Source of the DNA: Hyphomicrobiales bacterium
Lineage (GTDB): Bacteria > Pseudomonadota > Alphaproteobacteria > Rhizobiales > Methyloligellaceae
NCBI GenBank assembly: GCA_021775525.1
Contig: JAJFHQ010000013.1
Location: 1-64,000 of the forward strand
Direction of reading: 5' to 3'
Length of the DNA: 64,000 nucleotides
Shown: piece by piece, positions 46,972-57,175 of the stretch
Layout of the letters: each line of letters begins with the position of its first letter
How positions within the stretch are numbered: the stretch's first letter is position 1
Made by a program: the position numbers and the translations under genes
The notes under the pieces: generated by a model
Database searches by the model: none
What the model was told of the DNA's origin: nothing
The model's input: the letters and a program-made list of their open reading frames with translations, nothing else

Positions 46972-47460
46972 CTATTGCTGTAGCAGTGACCGGCGGTTTG
47001 TGATGTTGCCAAACAGCTGTTCGAGTGCGGTCAATTTCTTGCCGTATGTGGGGGTTTCTCCATCGATAAAGTCGATGACCTTACCGTCCTTGAGGCCATA
47101 ATGGCCAACCTGGTTCACTGTTTGCTGCTGGTTAAAATAAACTGCCACAACTTTTCGGTCGACCACCTTGGGCCGCCCCATGGGCAAGGTCTTGCGTATG
47201 CTGGAAATATAATAGAACACATCTCCGTCAAGGGTACCCTTTGTGTCCGGCGTGCCAAGCGTCAGGCGCACCTGGTCCTGCGACATGCCGGGTTGTATCT
47301 GCTGCAAATTAACGTCCGTGAACAAATGCCCATGCCGGTCGACCTGGCCTGCACATCCGATGAGCAATAATCCTGCAACACATAAAATCATGGACACAGG
47401 AGCCAGCGGGCTCTTTTTCCCGACTATCTGCTTTTCGCTGGTATGGTCAGTGCCGTTCAT
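46972..47460 (-). CDS. bamE: Outer membrane assembly lipoprotein BamE
   Basis: The product has about 162 residues. BamE is a subunit of the beta-barrel assembly complex. The signal is VSMILCVAGLLLIGC with lipobox LIGC at about residue 35, preceded by a longer than usual polar N-terminus. The SmpA/OmlA domain follows (LQQIQPGMSQDQVRLTLGTPD and DVFYYISSIRK). It is divergent from the bc1 chaperone gene, with a 137-base shared promoter region. The start was taken at the second of two ATGs. Confidence 0.9.
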   Translation of the reverse strand: MNGTDHTSEKQIVGKKSPLAPVSMILCVAGLLLIGCAGQVDRHGHLFTDVNLQQIQPGMSQDQVRLTLGTPDTKGTLDGDVFYYISSIRKTLPMGRPKVVDRKVVAVYFNQQQTVNQVGHYGLKDGKVIDFIDGETPTYGKKLTALEQLFGNITNRRSLLQQ

Positions 47461-47599
47461 CAATCAGTCCGGTTTCCTGCTGGGTCCTGTTCAGATTATA
47501 TTCGCTGGTTCTTTTCTGCGATAATCCAACCTATAACGCGCTTTCAGGGCTTGGCACACCGTTTGTCAGAGCTTGAGTTAAGGAAACTTATTTTCACCA

Positions 47600-48136
47600 A
47601 TGCTGACATGGTTTACCAGCCGCGCTGAACGCAACGTGAATGCGCACAATCTTTATGGCTCCATTGTGACGTTGTCACGCTCGCCTGCCATCTATGACGT
47701 ATTAAAAGTGCCCGATACGGTGGAAGGCCGGTTTGAAATCATGATTCTTCACATATTTGCCTGCCTTGAGCGAATGAACGGTGAGGAGCCGGCACTGGCA
47801 CAGAATATCGTAAATATATTTTTTGCTGATATGGATACGACTTCACGGGAGCTTGGCGTGGGAGATATGGTGGTACCCAAAAAAATGCGCGCACTAGCTT
47901 CAATATTCGAGGCAAGAATGTCGGAGTATCATGCGGCAGTTGCAGCTTCAAATAAGAACACCCTTTCAGACATGCTGTTGAGCGATATATACGGTGGCGA
48001 GGAAGGGGCACCAAAAAACGCTAAAGAGCTGGGCCGGTATATGAGGAAACTTCGTCAAAACCTGGCTAAAAAGCCGATCAGCGATCTTGTTGCCGGGAAA
48101 ATTCCAGCGCCAGAGATTGTTGGAAAAAATAAATGA
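47600..48136 (+). CDS. Cytochrome bc1 assembly chaperone (Cbp3/ubiquinol-cytochrome c chaperone family)
   Basis: The product has 178 residues and is soluble. The family motifs NLYGSIVTLSRSPAIYDVLKVPDTVEGRFEIMILHIF and FFADMDTTSRELGVGDMVVPKKMRALASIFEARM match the ubiquinol-cyt c chaperone (CBP3-like) family. It helps insert cytochrome b into complex III. ATG at 47600. Its stop overlaps the yceD gene by four bases in ATGA, so the two are coupled. It starts the plsX-fabH operon. Confidence 0.9.
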   Translation: MLTWFTSRAERNVNAHNLYGSIVTLSRSPAIYDVLKVPDTVEGRFEIMILHIFACLERMNGEEPALAQNIVNIFFADMDTTSRELGVGDMVVPKKMRALASIFEARMSEYHAAVAASNKNTLSDMLLSDIYGGEEGAPKNAKELGRYMRKLRQNLAKKPISDLVAGKIPAPEIVGKNK

Positions 48137-48711
48137 GCATGACATCCGGCGAGGCGAACAAAATTGGTATCTGTTCGCGCATTTTCAAAACCGATGAGAT
48201 TCCCGCCAAAGCCATTTCCGAGCGCCTTGAGGCGAACGCCGAAGAGCGGGCTGCAATTGCAAAGGCCCTCGATCTTCTCAGCCTCGATTCACTGTGCATG
48301 GACTTCAAACTTCACCGCAGTGGGAGGGCCCGTTTTAAATTCGAGGGCCAATTGTTTGCTGTCGCAACGCAGAGCTGCGTCGTCACGCTTGAACCCATCG
48401 AGTGTGAAATTGACGAACGCATCAGTATGGAATTCTGGCCTCCTGAAGATGTTAAGCGCCTTGAAAATGAAGCGGATGAAGAGGGTATGGAAGTGCCCCT
48501 GGATGGCCCTGAACCGATTCAGGAGGGGCAAATAGATGTCGGGCATCTTGCATACGAACACTTTGCCGCCGCTCTGGAGCCTTATCCACGTCGGCCGGGT
48601 GCCAGTTTTGATTGGGAGGACCCGAGAATTGGCAAATCTTCACAGGACAACGATAAACCCTTTGCTGAACTGGCACGCCTGAAGAATCTGAAAGGTGCGA
48701 ACTCAAACTAG
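48133..48711 (+). CDS. yceD: YceD family (DUF177) protein
   Basis: The product has 192 residues. DUF177 proteins are linked to 23S rRNA accumulation or ribosome assembly and in most proteobacteria sit before rpmF-plsX-fabH. Here rpmF is missing: plsX follows directly after 140 bases. The core FKFEGQLFAVATQSCVVTLEPIECEIDERISMEFWP has a Cys (SCVVTLEP) typical of the family, and YEHFAAALEPYPRRPGASF is near the C-terminus. Confidence 0.88.
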   Translation: MSMTSGEANKIGICSRIFKTDEIPAKAISERLEANAEERAAIAKALDLLSLDSLCMDFKLHRSGRARFKFEGQLFAVATQSCVVTLEPIECEIDERISMEFWPPEDVKRLENEADEEGMEVPLDGPEPIQEGQIDVGHLAYEHFAAALEPYPRRPGASFDWEDPRIGKSSQDNDKPFAELARLKNLKGANSN

Positions 48712-48851
48712 ATTGCATTGGTGATTTCAGCGATTTGCAGTTGTTTCACTAGAACAATCCGGTATTTTCATAAAGTCTTCAATGCGCAAGGGGGGTGTGG
48801 CAGCGCGAGGTCCACGCGTTTAACCGCTTGCCCAAAAACCTGATTGTGCAG

Positions 48852-49895
48852 ATGGCAGCTTCACTAACGATAGCACTTGATGTCATGGGCGGAGATCACG
48901 GACCGCAGGTCGTGATCCCCGGGGCTGAGCTATCGCTCGTGCGCCACCCGGATACCCGCTTTATCCTCTTTGGGGACCAGGCGGTCATTAAAGATGAACT
49001 TGCCAGCCACAAGGTTCTCAGGGACAAATCAGAAATCGTTCATACCGATGTTTCAATCTCCATGGATGCAAAGCCTAGTCAAGCGCTCAGGCAGGGCAGG
49101 TGGAAGAGCAGCATGTGGAAGGCCATTGAAGCAGTGCGGGACGGTGACGCAGAAGCGGTGATATCGGCAGGCAATACCGGGGCGCTCATGGCGATGTCCA
49201 GGTTTTGTCTGAAAACGTTGCCTGAAATTGAACGTCCTGCAATTGCCGCTATTTGGCCGACCGTGGATGCCGAATGCATCGTTCTGGATGTTGGTGCCAA
49301 TGTCGGAGCCGACGCCCGGCAGCTTATCGACTTTTCGATGATGGGTGCGGCCATGGCACGTGCACTGTATTCCCACGCCAGTCCCACGGTTGGATTGCTT
49401 AATATTGGTGTCGAGGAAGTCAAGGGGTTGGAAGAAGTGCGCAAGGCCGCCGCTGCATTGCGAGAATCAAATCCGCCGTTCGAGTATCGTGGCTTCGTCG
49501 AAGGTAATGATGTCGGGCAGGGGGTGGTCGACGTTGTTGTGACGGAAGGATTCTCAGGTAATATTGCCCTGAAAACGGCCGAGGGTACAGCCAAGCAAAT
49601 TGCTGAATATCTCCGCGCGGCAATGAGCCGTTCCATAATGGCTCGAATAGGTGCGATCCTGGCCCAAGGCGCTTTTAGGGCCTTAAAGGAAAAGATGGAT
49701 CCGCGGCAATCAAATGGGGGTGTATTTCTGGGATTAAACGGGATTGTCATCAAGAGTCACGGCGGCACAGATGCGACGGGGTTTGCGAGTGCTATTGACC
49801 TCGGTTACGACATGGCACGTAGTGGCCTCGTTGAACGCCTTGCGAGTGATATCGAGAAGTTCCATGCATCACTGAATATGGAGAACATCGCGTAA
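48852..49895 (+). CDS. plsX: Phosphate acyltransferase
   Basis: The product has 347 residues. It makes acyl-phosphate from acyl-ACP for phospholipid synthesis. Conserved segments are [47 protein letters not shown]-like region, NIGVEEVKG, and [14 protein letters not shown]. Length is typical. I use the ATG at 48852, which begins [15 protein letters not shown]; the frame opens 19 codons upstream. It is followed 18 bases later by fabH. Confidence 0.95.
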   Translation: MAASLTIALDVMGGDHGPQVVIPGAELSLVRHPDTRFILFGDQAVIKDELASHKVLRDKSEIVHTDVSISMDAKPSQALRQGRWKSSMWKAIEAVRDGDAEAVISAGNTGALMAMSRFCLKTLPEIERPAIAAIWPTVDAECIVLDVGANVGADARQLIDFSMMGAAMARALYSHASPTVGLLNIGVEEVKGLEEVRKAAAALRESNPPFEYRGFVEGNDVGQGVVDVVVTEGFSGNIALKTAEGTAKQIAEYLRAAMSRSIMARIGAILAQGAFRALKEKMDPRQSNGGVFLGLNGIVIKSHGGTDATGFASAIDLGYDMARSGLVERLASDIEKFHASLNMENIA

Positions 49896-49913
49896 TATGT
49901 GGAGTAACCTAAA

Positions 49914-50891
49914 GTGAACCGGATCCGGTCCGTCATACAGGGGTGCGGCAGCTATCTGCCCGAAACCATACTGACGAATGACGATCTGGCGAAGATTGTC
50001 GATACCAGCGATGAGTGGATTCATGAGCGCACAGGTATTCGCGAACGTCATATCGCTGCCGAAGGTGAATTAACGTCAGACCTGGGCACGGCTGCAGCGC
50101 TGCGCGCGCTTGAGCACGCCGAAATTGATGCCAAGGATATAGACCTTATCATTCTTGCCACTTCCACGCCGGACAACACTTTCCCCGCCACCGCTGTTAC
50201 CATTCAGGCCAATCTCGGGATTCATCACGGTGCCGCCTTCGATGTTCAGGCGGTGTGCTCAGGATTTGTTTATGCGCTCGCCACGGCCGACAATTTTATC
50301 AAGGCCGGTCAGTCAAAGAAAGCTTTGGTCATCGGATCGGAAACATTCTCACGCATTCTCGATTGGGAAGATCGGGGCACCTGTGTTCTTTTTGGCGATG
50401 GTGCCGGGGCCGTGGTTCTGGATGCGCAGAAATTGAACGGAGCCAGCGATGCACGCGGCATCATCGCGACCGAGCTGCGCTCGGATGGGCGTTATCGAGA
50501 CAAGCTCTACGTGGATGGCGGCCCCTCATCAACGGGTACAGTTGGTCATTTGCGCATGGAGGGCCGGGAGGTCTTCCGCCATGCTGTTACCAATATCGCG
50601 AACATCATCCAGGAAACCTTGGCGGGTACCAATTACACGACCAAGGATGTGGATTGGTTTGTGCCTCACCAGGCCAACAAGCGCATACTTGACGGGACTG
50701 CCCGGAAAATTGGGTTGGCACCTGAGAAAGTCGTTATGACCGTTGAAAAGCACGCCAACACTTCAGCCGCATCGATTCCGCTTGCCTTGAACACTGCGCT
50801 CGAGGATGGGCGGATCCAGGAAGGTCACCTGGTGCTCATGGAAGCCATGGGTGGCGGATTTACCTGGGGTGCCGTACTCGTACGCTGGTAG
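49914..50891 (+). CDS. fabH: Beta-ketoacyl-ACP synthase III
   Basis: The product has 325 residues, starting at GTG with GGAG upstream. It starts fatty-acid synthesis by condensing acetyl-CoA and malonyl-ACP. The triad is visible: Cys115 in [13 protein letters not shown], His in [11 protein letters not shown] (about 252), Asn in [10 protein letters not shown] (about 282). Motifs and length are typical. It precedes ihfA with about 214 bases between, which holds a likely ihfA promoter. Confidence 0.96.
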   Translation: MNRIRSVIQGCGSYLPETILTNDDLAKIVDTSDEWIHERTGIRERHIAAEGELTSDLGTAAALRALEHAEIDAKDIDLIILATSTPDNTFPATAVTIQANLGIHHGAAFDVQAVCSGFVYALATADNFIKAGQSKKALVIGSETFSRILDWEDRGTCVLFGDGAGAVVLDAQKLNGASDARGIIATELRSDGRYRDKLYVDGGPSSTGTVGHLRMEGREVFRHAVTNIANIIQETLAGTNYTTKDVDWFVPHQANKRILDGTARKIGLAPEKVVMTVEKHANTSAASIPLALNTALEDGRIQEGHLVLMEAMGGGFTWGAVLVRW

Positions 50892-51039
50892 AGCCAATTC
50901 TCTGCCCGGTGGGCCTTGAGGGGTGCTCTGTGTTTCCATAATACCGATGCATTTTACCGGAATTGGTGCCAGATCGTTTTAATTGCGACATCAATGGCAC
51001 AATCTGCTTGAAAACAGACAGTTTTTTTAAATTGGCCCG

Positions 51040-51068
51040 TTGACCCTCATTCACCTTGTCCTTTAGCA
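51040..51068 (+). promoter_or_regulatory. Possible promoter of ihfA
   Basis: TTGACC (51040-51045), 17 bases, then TTAGCA (51063-51068). It is a plausible sigma70-type match that would give a leader of about 30 bases. Confidence 0.45.
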
Positions 51069-51105
51069 TCTTGCACTTGGGTAAGGTTGGTGATGGGGCG
51101 CAACT

Positions 51106-51423
51106 ATGACGGGAAAGACATTGACGCGGGCTGACTTGGCGGAGGCCGTCTTTCAAAAAGTCGGATTGCCTCGCAACGAGTCTGCTGATCTGGTTGAGCT
51201 GGTGCTGAAGGAAATAACCAACTCCTTGGAGCGTGGTTCGCCGGTAAAACTATCCTCATTCGGTTCATTTGGTATTCGCGAAAAAGGCGAAAGAATTGGC
51301 CGAAATCCGAAAACCGGGGAGGAGGTCCCAATTACGCCACGGCGTGTGCTCGTATTCAGGGCAAGCAACATCATGAAGGAGCGCGTCAACGAGACGCTCG
51401 CGAAGAAAAATGCGGCAGGCTAG
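51106..51423 (+). CDS. ihfA: Integration host factor alpha subunit
   Basis: The product has 105 residues. It is the alpha half of the IHF heterodimer that bends DNA. The [33 protein letters not shown] start, the [15 protein letters not shown] core and the [20 protein letters not shown] beta-arm with the intercalating Pro are standard. The beta subunit is encoded elsewhere. The merR gene follows 40 bases later. Confidence 0.95.
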   Translation: MTGKTLTRADLAEAVFQKVGLPRNESADLVELVLKEITNSLERGSPVKLSSFGSFGIREKGERIGRNPKTGEEVPITPRRVLVFRASNIMKERVNETLAKKNAAG

Positions 51424-51463
51424 ACGAAAATAAGTTTAGCACGATTTTGAGGGGGAATTGTAG

Positions 51464-51928
51464 TTGGACAAATCACCGGAGGCCTTTCGGACAATAAGTG
51501 AAGTTGCAAACGAACTAGATGTGCCAAAACACGTTCTGAGGTTTTGGGAAGGAAAGTTTTCGCAGCTGAGACCTCTCAAGCGCGGCGGCGGTCGGCGCTA
51601 TTACCGGCCAGAAGACGTGAATTTGCTGCGGGGCATCCGCCAGCTTCTCTATGGTGACGGTTATACTATCAAAGGTGTGCAACGCCTTCTGCGTGAAAAT
51701 GGCGTGCGTTATGTCATGTCGTGCTGGGAAGATACCGCTGACGGTTCTGCCCGTGCAGCAGTCAAGGATATTCCCGATGTCGCGGCCGATGCTGCTCGAA
51801 GCGTATCGGAAGCTTCTGGGGAAAGTTCCATGGATGAAGGCCTGACAAAGGGGCAAACAGAACAGCTGCGTTCACTTCTGGGCGAACTTGTTGAATGCAA
51901 AAAATTGCTGGAAGCATCACGAGGCTAA
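51464..51928 (+). CDS. MerR-family transcriptional regulator
   Basis: The product has 154 residues, with a TTG start. The winged HTH is at 9-80 ([45 protein letters not shown]), and it is followed by a short dimerisation helix and a C-terminal acidic linker. No metal-binding cysteines typical of MerR sensors are present. Genes of this type sit after ihfA in many alphaproteobacteria, without a known ligand. There is no regular ATG near, so TTG is preferred. Confidence 0.85.
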   Translation: MDKSPEAFRTISEVANELDVPKHVLRFWEGKFSQLRPLKRGGGRRYYRPEDVNLLRGIRQLLYGDGYTIKGVQRLLRENGVRYVMSCWEDTADGSARAAVKDIPDVAADAARSVSEASGESSMDEGLTKGQTEQLRSLLGELVECKKLLEASRG

Positions 51929-52006
51929 TTCACCTTCTGCAGAATTACAGCACAAGTTGAGATTGACCCGCTCACACGAAGCGGGCAAAACCTGTGTCTG
52001 ACATGG

Positions 52007-52084
52007 CGGAGCGTGGCGCAGCCCGGTTAGCGCACCGGTCTGGGGGACCGGGGGTCGCAGGTTCAAATCCTGCCGCTCCGACCA
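52007..52084 (+). tRNA. tRNA-Pro (anticodon GGG)
   Basis: The cloverleaf folds fully: acceptor CGGAGCG with CGCTCCG, D-stem GCGC with GCGC, anticodon stem CCGGT with ACCGG around loop CTGGGGG (anticodon GGG), T-arm GCAGG-TTCAAAT-CCTGC, and an encoded CCA at 52082-52084. It reads proline codons CCC and CCU. It lies between merR and a convergent polysaccharide gene. Confidence 0.97.
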
Positions 52085-52126
52085 TCATCCAATTCTAAGC
52101 GAAAGTCTAAGTGAAAGCATGTTGGG

Positions 52127-53377
52127 TCAGGAAGCCGGAGGGCCATATTTTTCTCTGGCCATGATCAGCCCCCAGAGCACACCCATTATCACGTAAAAAT
52201 GCCGCCAGTGATCGGTGTCCACGATCATGCCTTCCGCAGCCAGTCCGGCAAACGCGGCAAGCATAACAATGGTGATGCCCTGGGTTGGCGCCGGGCGCAG
52301 TGCGTGCCGGAACGCAGCCGCTAGGGTTGTGAGTATCATCCCTAGATAGAGAAAACCCCCAATCCAGCCGGAATTGAGGAACATGCTCAAATAGACGTTA
52401 TGTACGTCCTCTCCATGATAGGAGCGGCCAAATTCAAGCGCGCCAATACCGATCGGATTAGAAAGCATCATGTCGAGGGCTTTGAGCTGGCCGCCAAATC
52501 GCCCTTCCGGACCCGTATCGTATGCCATCGTCAGGCTGAATCGCTCAGTGAAAAGATTGCCTATAGACTCAATTTGCATGACGCTGGCCAGTCCAAGCAG
52601 CGCAAAGCATAATCCGAACAGAGCCATGAGGATGAGTTTTAGCCGCAAACGGTTTGTGTGTGCGGCTATAAACACAACATAGCTGTAGACCAGAAGTGCT
52701 ACAGCCGCATTGAACCACGCTCCACGTGAGAAACTGATCAACAATCCAAGGCAAAACAAACCAGCGAGCAGAGACCTGTAAAGCGCACGTGCCGTGGGTG
52801 CTGTGGCCATGCCATGCACATAGTAGACAAGTGCCGGTATGATGAACGGGCCAAAAACGTTCGGATCCTTGAAGGTGCCCCGTGCCCGCTCAAATTTTGT
52901 GAATAATGCATTTGCTCCCGGCACAGCATCAAAATAGCCCGCCGCACCGGTCACAACGGCAACCATCGATGCGAACATCAGCCCAGAGATAACGACCCGG
53001 GTGTGCCTTTCCGGTGCCTTGCGAACAAATGCAGCGATCAATACCGAGGAGAGTGACAGGTAGATTGTAATGAATGTGTGTTTGACCGAAACATCCATCA
53101 CTTCGGAGCGTACAGAAGCCACCAGTCCAGCAGCGCCAATAACAAGCCAGGTAATGAGCAGCAGGAATATTCCAGTGGATGGAGATGTCAGACCGACCAG
53201 CGGTACAGCGACAATCAAGGAAATCATCAAGGCGTCATAAGGTGCTGGTTCAGCGAAAACGACAGAGGAGGAGGCGAGCGTAAGCCACATCAGTGCCAGC
53301 ACGAGGCTTTGTACTGTTAGACCTGAGCCGGCCTGAGTATGACGGGTATAGGGTTGAGAGGGAGCACCTGCAATCAT
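52127..53377 (-). CDS. O-antigen ligase/polymerase-type (Wzy/WaaL) membrane protein
   Basis: The product has about 416 residues and 10-12 hydrophobic helices. The larger periplasmic loop holds RFGGQLKALDMMLSNPIGIGALEFGRSYHGEDVHNVYLSMFLNSGWIGG, typical of the Wzy_C/O-antigen ligase family. I prefer ATG at 53377, with AGGG eight bases before, to the TTG at 53392. It would polymerise repeat units or ligate the polymer. The upstream gene wcaJ-like ends 19 bases earlier, so they are cotranscribed. Confidence 0.82.
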   Translation of the reverse strand: MIAGAPSQPYTRHTQAGSGLTVQSLVLALMWLTLASSSVVFAEPAPYDALMISLIVAVPLVGLTSPSTGIFLLLITWLVIGAAGLVASVRSEVMDVSVKHTFITIYLSLSSVLIAAFVRKAPERHTRVVISGLMFASMVAVVTGAAGYFDAVPGANALFTKFERARGTFKDPNVFGPFIIPALVYYVHGMATAPTARALYRSLLAGLFCLGLLISFSRGAWFNAAVALLVYSYVVFIAAHTNRLRLKLILMALFGLCFALLGLASVMQIESIGNLFTERFSLTMAYDTGPEGRFGGQLKALDMMLSNPIGIGALEFGRSYHGEDVHNVYLSMFLNSGWIGGFLYLGMILTTLAAAFRHALRPAPTQGITIVMLAAFAGLAAEGMIVDTDHWRHFYVIMGVLWGLIMAREKYGPPAS

Positions 53378-53393
53378 GGATGCGGCCCTCAAA

Positions 53394-54938
53394 TCAGTAA
53401 GCGTTTTCTGACTTCAACAACGCGATTGGCGTCATGGCCAGAATGTAAATATCGAACAGCACCGACCAGTTCTCGATATAATAAAGATCGTGTTCGACAC
53501 GATGTTGCAATTTTTCATGGGTGTCCGTTTCGCCGCGCCATCCATTGATCTGCGCCCAGCCCGTTATGCCGGGTTTCACACGGTGGCGTGCAAAATACCC
53601 GTCAGCCACATCCGCATAGAGAGAGTTGGCGGCTTTTGCCTGCAATGCATGGGGCCGCGGGCCAACGAGTGACAATTCACCCTTGAGGACATTGAACAGC
53701 TGCGGGAGTTCATCCAGGCTTGTTTTGCGGATGAATCGGCCGACTTTTGTCACCCGGTCATCGTCCTTGGTCACAAGTTTGGCGGCATTGCTGTCAGACT
53801 TGTCGGTATACATGGAGCGAAACTTGTAAACGTTGATTAGCTCATTGTTGAAACCATGTCGTTTCTGTTTGAAAAAGACAGGACCTTTGCTGTCGAGTTT
53901 CACTGCAAGCGCTACCAACGCCATGATTGGTGTAAGTGCCAGCAGGGCCAGGCTCGCAACCGTTTTGTCGAACGCCCATTTCAACACATAGTCCCAATCG
54001 GCTATCGGTTTATCCTGGAGGTCCAGGAACGGAACATTGCCAATGTAGGAATAGGCGCGTGGACGGAATCTGAGCTCATTGGTATGCGCCGACAATCGGA
54101 TATCAACCGGTAACACCCAGAGTTTCTGGTAGAGCTCAAGCAGCCTGCTTTCAGCCGCCATGGGCAGAGTGACGATAAGCAAATCGAGACGTTTCTCACG
54201 TCCGAATTCAATCAGCTGGTCGATGTTGCCCAGTTTTGGATATCCGGCGATCCGTTTAGATACGCGATCCTTGTCGCGATCATCGAACACGCCATAAATC
54301 TGTATGTCAGTATCGCGTGACGCTTCCAGTGCATTGATCAGTTTATGCGCCGGACTACCACCTCCAACGATCACGGCCCGCCGGTTAAGGCGCCCGAGTT
54401 TGCCCCAGTTTCGAACCGCAATGCACAAAAGGACCCTGAAGGCGACAAGCATTCCAAGTCCGCTCAGGTACCAGGTGGCGGCCCAGACGCGTGAAAACTC
54501 CTGTCCAAGCTTGGTGAAAAAGGCGAGCGCCATCATGATACTGAAAATGAGTGTCCAGGCCATGCAAATGCGTGCAATTTGCCGACTTGAGCTGGTGAGA
54601 ATGGTGATGTCGTAAAGTTGAAATGCCTGGAAGCTCAGTACCGATCCTGCAGCTGTGCCCAGTATGGCAACCATGTATAGGGCGTGCCCGATATGAGCCT
54701 GCAAGTCTGGCGTTTGGTCGATGTAGCTGTAGAAGATACCATACCCCAGGGCAGAGATGAGGAGGAACTCTATTAGGCGGGCACTGCCTGTCACCACGCG
54801 GGGTGAAATCAGCTTGGCAGCATCGGAAAATTGGAAACTCCCGAGGCGCGGACGTGATGCCTCGCGTCGATCCGACGTTCCGCGATCACGATTACGTCGA
54901 TCTGTCTCTGAATGGTCTGAAGCAGGTATATCAGACAT
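53394..54938 (-). CDS. Polyisoprenyl-phosphate hexose-1-phosphate transferase (WcaJ type)
   Basis: The product has 514 residues. Four or five N-terminal helices (about 45-170), a Rossmann-like soluble central domain ([17 protein letters not shown]), one more helix ([31 protein letters not shown]) and the catalytic sugar-phosphate transferase region [22 protein letters not shown]...[25 protein letters not shown] follow. It initiates polysaccharide by putting Glc- or Gal-1-P onto undecaprenyl phosphate. The sugar is not decided by sequence. It leads the minus-strand ligase gene. Confidence 0.9.
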   Translation of the reverse strand: MSDIPASDHSETDRRNRDRGTSDRREASRPRLGSFQFSDAAKLISPRVVTGSARLIEFLLISALGYGIFYSYIDQTPDLQAHIGHALYMVAILGTAAGSVLSFQAFQLYDITILTSSSRQIARICMAWTLIFSIMMALAFFTKLGQEFSRVWAATWYLSGLGMLVAFRVLLCIAVRNWGKLGRLNRRAVIVGGGSPAHKLINALEASRDTDIQIYGVFDDRDKDRVSKRIAGYPKLGNIDQLIEFGREKRLDLLIVTLPMAAESRLLELYQKLWVLPVDIRLSAHTNELRFRPRAYSYIGNVPFLDLQDKPIADWDYVLKWAFDKTVASLALLALTPIMALVALAVKLDSKGPVFFKQKRHGFNNELINVYKFRSMYTDKSDSNAAKLVTKDDDRVTKVGRFIRKTSLDELPQLFNVLKGELSLVGPRPHALQAKAANSLYADVADGYFARHRVKPGITGWAQINGWRGETDTHEKLQHRVEHDLYYIENWSVLFDIYILAMTPIALLKSENAY

Positions 54939-55145
54939 TTGATACTGTGACCCGAACAGGCACGCGCCAAACTGGCAAGACCGTGCACTTCCCCAAAATG
55001 CAATGTCTGCGCGGTCATAGGACCGGCAAATCCCGAAACAAGATTTATCAAAACGGTATATGGGAAGGTTTAATCCGGGTGCGGGTAGAGGTTGTTGAAT
55101 GATCGTATGGTTAAGGACCGGTTACCCGGGTTGCAATGGCAGAGG
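54939..55145. other. Intergenic region upstream of the initiating transferase
   Basis: About 200 bases between two minus-strand genes, so the promoter of the transferase-ligase unit is probably here. No separate gene is supported; the plus-strand reading is only a shadow. Confidence 0.4.
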
Positions 55146-56309
55146 TTATGCTTGGGGGTGTTCATTCAAGCGGCTGGAGTAGAATTTTGTTATAGCCTGG
55201 GCCATACCATCTACACTGAAGCGTTTTGCAACGCTCTCCCGCAATGTATTTGCCCGCTCAACGAAGGCTTCAGGCTTGTCCATGTACGCCTGCATTTCTT
55301 GAACAAGCGCGTGCGTATCAGCTCCCGGTATAAGTGGCACATTGCAGCCCTCGACGATTTCAGGAATGCCGCCAACATGCGTTGCAATCAGTGGCATGCG
55401 GGCAGCGCCCGCTTCGAGGACGATATAGGGGAAAGACTCAGCTCTTGAGGGAACGATAAGACAGCGCCCCCGGGTAAAGGCGGTTTCTGCTGGAATTGGG
55501 CCAGGAAAAGTCACCGCATCCATGAGACTCAGCTTTTCGGCAAGAGTCTTGAATTCTTCTGCATCGGGACCGCCGCCAGCGATGTATGCTGTAACGGACT
55601 GCTTTTTGCGCAATTCCGCCAATGCATGGAGCAGAATATCAACACCCTTCAGGTGCCTGAGTTCACCGACAAAAACGAAGTCAGCCGCACTTTCGTCAAG
55701 CGCACGCTCATAGAAATCCGTTGGCTTCACACCGTTCGGGATAATACGGGCCTCGCAGGGGAACGCCCCAATCTTTGCCTGGTAGATATCCGCGCTATAA
55801 GCGCTTTCGAAGATCAACCCGTCCGTTTTACGGCCCAGATAGCGTTCCAGCTCCATGAAAATGCGTCCCTGCAATGTGGCAGGGCTATAGTGAAGTGATC
55901 CGCCATGCGGCGTGTAGAAGGCGCGTATATTCTGCCTGCTACGTTTCAGTTTATGCGCCGCAAGTCGAGCATAGGCTCCTCCTTTGGCGCCATGACCGTG
56001 CAGAATGTGTGCCTGCGTTTCACAAGCAAGACGACGCACTGCCCTATAGGCTGTCAGGTCGCTAAGCCCAACCTGTCGACTCATGGGCACCCGGACAACA
56101 CCCCGCTCACAGATATTCTCATCCAGATTGCGCAACGCAGCTTCTGCAGCATTGCCGGCAGGACCAGCGTCACAGATGACGCCAACGCGATGTCCCAATT
56201 CGGTTTGTGCAGCTGCCAGGTCACACACATGCCTGAACAGCCCGCCAATAGGTGCGCGCAGACAATGCAAAATTGTAAGTGGAGGCGAAATGGTAGGGGG
56301 AGCGCTCAC
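55146..56309 (-). CDS. GT4-family glycosyltransferase
   Basis: The product has 387 residues. It has the two-Rossmann GT-B layout: an N-terminal PIGGLFRHVCDLA loop and ILHGHGAKGGAYARLA, then a C-terminal donor domain with FVGELRHLKGVDILLHAL and the E-x7-E motif in PSRAESFPYIVLEAG. It would transfer a sugar from a nucleotide or lipid donor in polymer assembly. Starts at GTG. The OPX gene lies 35 bases upstream in the same direction. Confidence 0.87.
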   Translation of the reverse strand: MSAPPTISPPLTILHCLRAPIGGLFRHVCDLAAAQTELGHRVGVICDAGPAGNAAEAALRNLDENICERGVVRVPMSRQVGLSDLTAYRAVRRLACETQAHILHGHGAKGGAYARLAAHKLKRSRQNIRAFYTPHGGSLHYSPATLQGRIFMELERYLGRKTDGLIFESAYSADIYQAKIGAFPCEARIIPNGVKPTDFYERALDESAADFVFVGELRHLKGVDILLHALAELRKKQSVTAYIAGGGPDAEEFKTLAEKLSLMDAVTFPGPIPAETAFTRGRCLIVPSRAESFPYIVLEAGAARMPLIATHVGGIPEIVEGCNVPLIPGADTHALVQEMQAYMDKPEAFVERANTLRESVAKRFSVDGMAQAITKFYSSRLNEHPQA

Positions 56310-56344
56310 GGTTTGTTTTTAAGGGTTCGGGTCACAATCGGGAT

Positions 56345-56998
56345 TTAGAAAAACCGTTCCTTCACTGTGATGGTATCTCCAGGCTGGACCTTCCAACTAG
56401 CGGGTACCTTACGGGTAACGGTGGAGCCGTTGACCTGCCTCGTCAATTGTACTGTGCGCTTTTTTGCCCGTGGCGTAAATCCGCCGGCAATAGCAACAGC
56501 CGTCTGAACTGTCATATCCGCAACGTAAGGAAACTGACCCCCATTTCGTACTTCACCAAGAATGAAGAAGGGGCGGTTGGTCTCAACTTCAACAGTGACC
56601 TTGGGATCTTTCACATATTTTCGCTTCAGGGATCGCCTGATGCGTTCCTCAAGCTGGAACGTGGATATGCCGCGCGCCTCAACTGCACCGATAAGGGGCA
56701 TGGAAATGAATCCGCCCGCATCAACAGGATATATGCGTGACAGGTTTCTCTGGCCAAACACAGTGACCCTCAAACGGTCGCCACTGTCCAGCGTGTAGGG
56801 AGATCCACCCCCACTGGTTTTATGCACATATGCACCAGCGCCAGTCCGCAATGCAGGTGGCTGGATGGGCGTCGCTGATACGTACCCGCTTTGCTGGTGC
56901 TTGACCATGCGCTTTGCATGGTGGCCAGATGAGTTCGTCTTGCAGCCCGTAAGTGCAAGGCAAATGGCAGCGATAACAAGAACGGGCCGTATGGCCAT
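56345..56998 (-). CDS. Polysaccharide export lipoprotein (OPX/Wza family)
   Basis: The product has about 217 residues. The signal is MAIRPVLVIAAICLALTGC with lipobox LTGC. The poly_export region is SGDRLRVTVFGQRNLSRIYPVDAGGFISMPLIGAVEARG, then SLBB-like RPFFILGEVRNGGQFPYVADM. It is short compared with Wza (about 380), so it has the periplasmic rings only and lacks a clear outer-membrane helix. It would conduct or guide the polymer. It forms a minus-strand unit with the GT4 gene. Confidence 0.88.
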   Translation of the reverse strand: MAIRPVLVIAAICLALTGCKTNSSGHHAKRMVKHQQSGYVSATPIQPPALRTGAGAYVHKTSGGGSPYTLDSGDRLRVTVFGQRNLSRIYPVDAGGFISMPLIGAVEARGISTFQLEERIRRSLKRKYVKDPKVTVEVETNRPFFILGEVRNGGQFPYVADMTVQTAVAIAGGFTPRAKKRTVQLTRQVNGSTVTRKVPASWKVQPGDTITVKERFF

Positions 56999-57175
56999 GT
57001 GCGTTTCCATTTTGGTCGGCTAGACGAATCTCTACTGGACCTTTTTGTAGGCCAGTGATGGTTAACAAAGGTTAAGCGCACGTGCCGTCATGGCGCACTC
57101 TTTAAGCCTTTGGTTACCGGGAATCGGTAGAAAGGACGGGTGAGTAGAGTTGCTATCAAACGCACGAGTATTGCC

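Noticed and set aside
54803-55102. Possible 99-residue plus-strand gene over the transferase start
   Set aside because: It overlaps the minus-strand gene on its 5' half and shows no motif or ribosome site.
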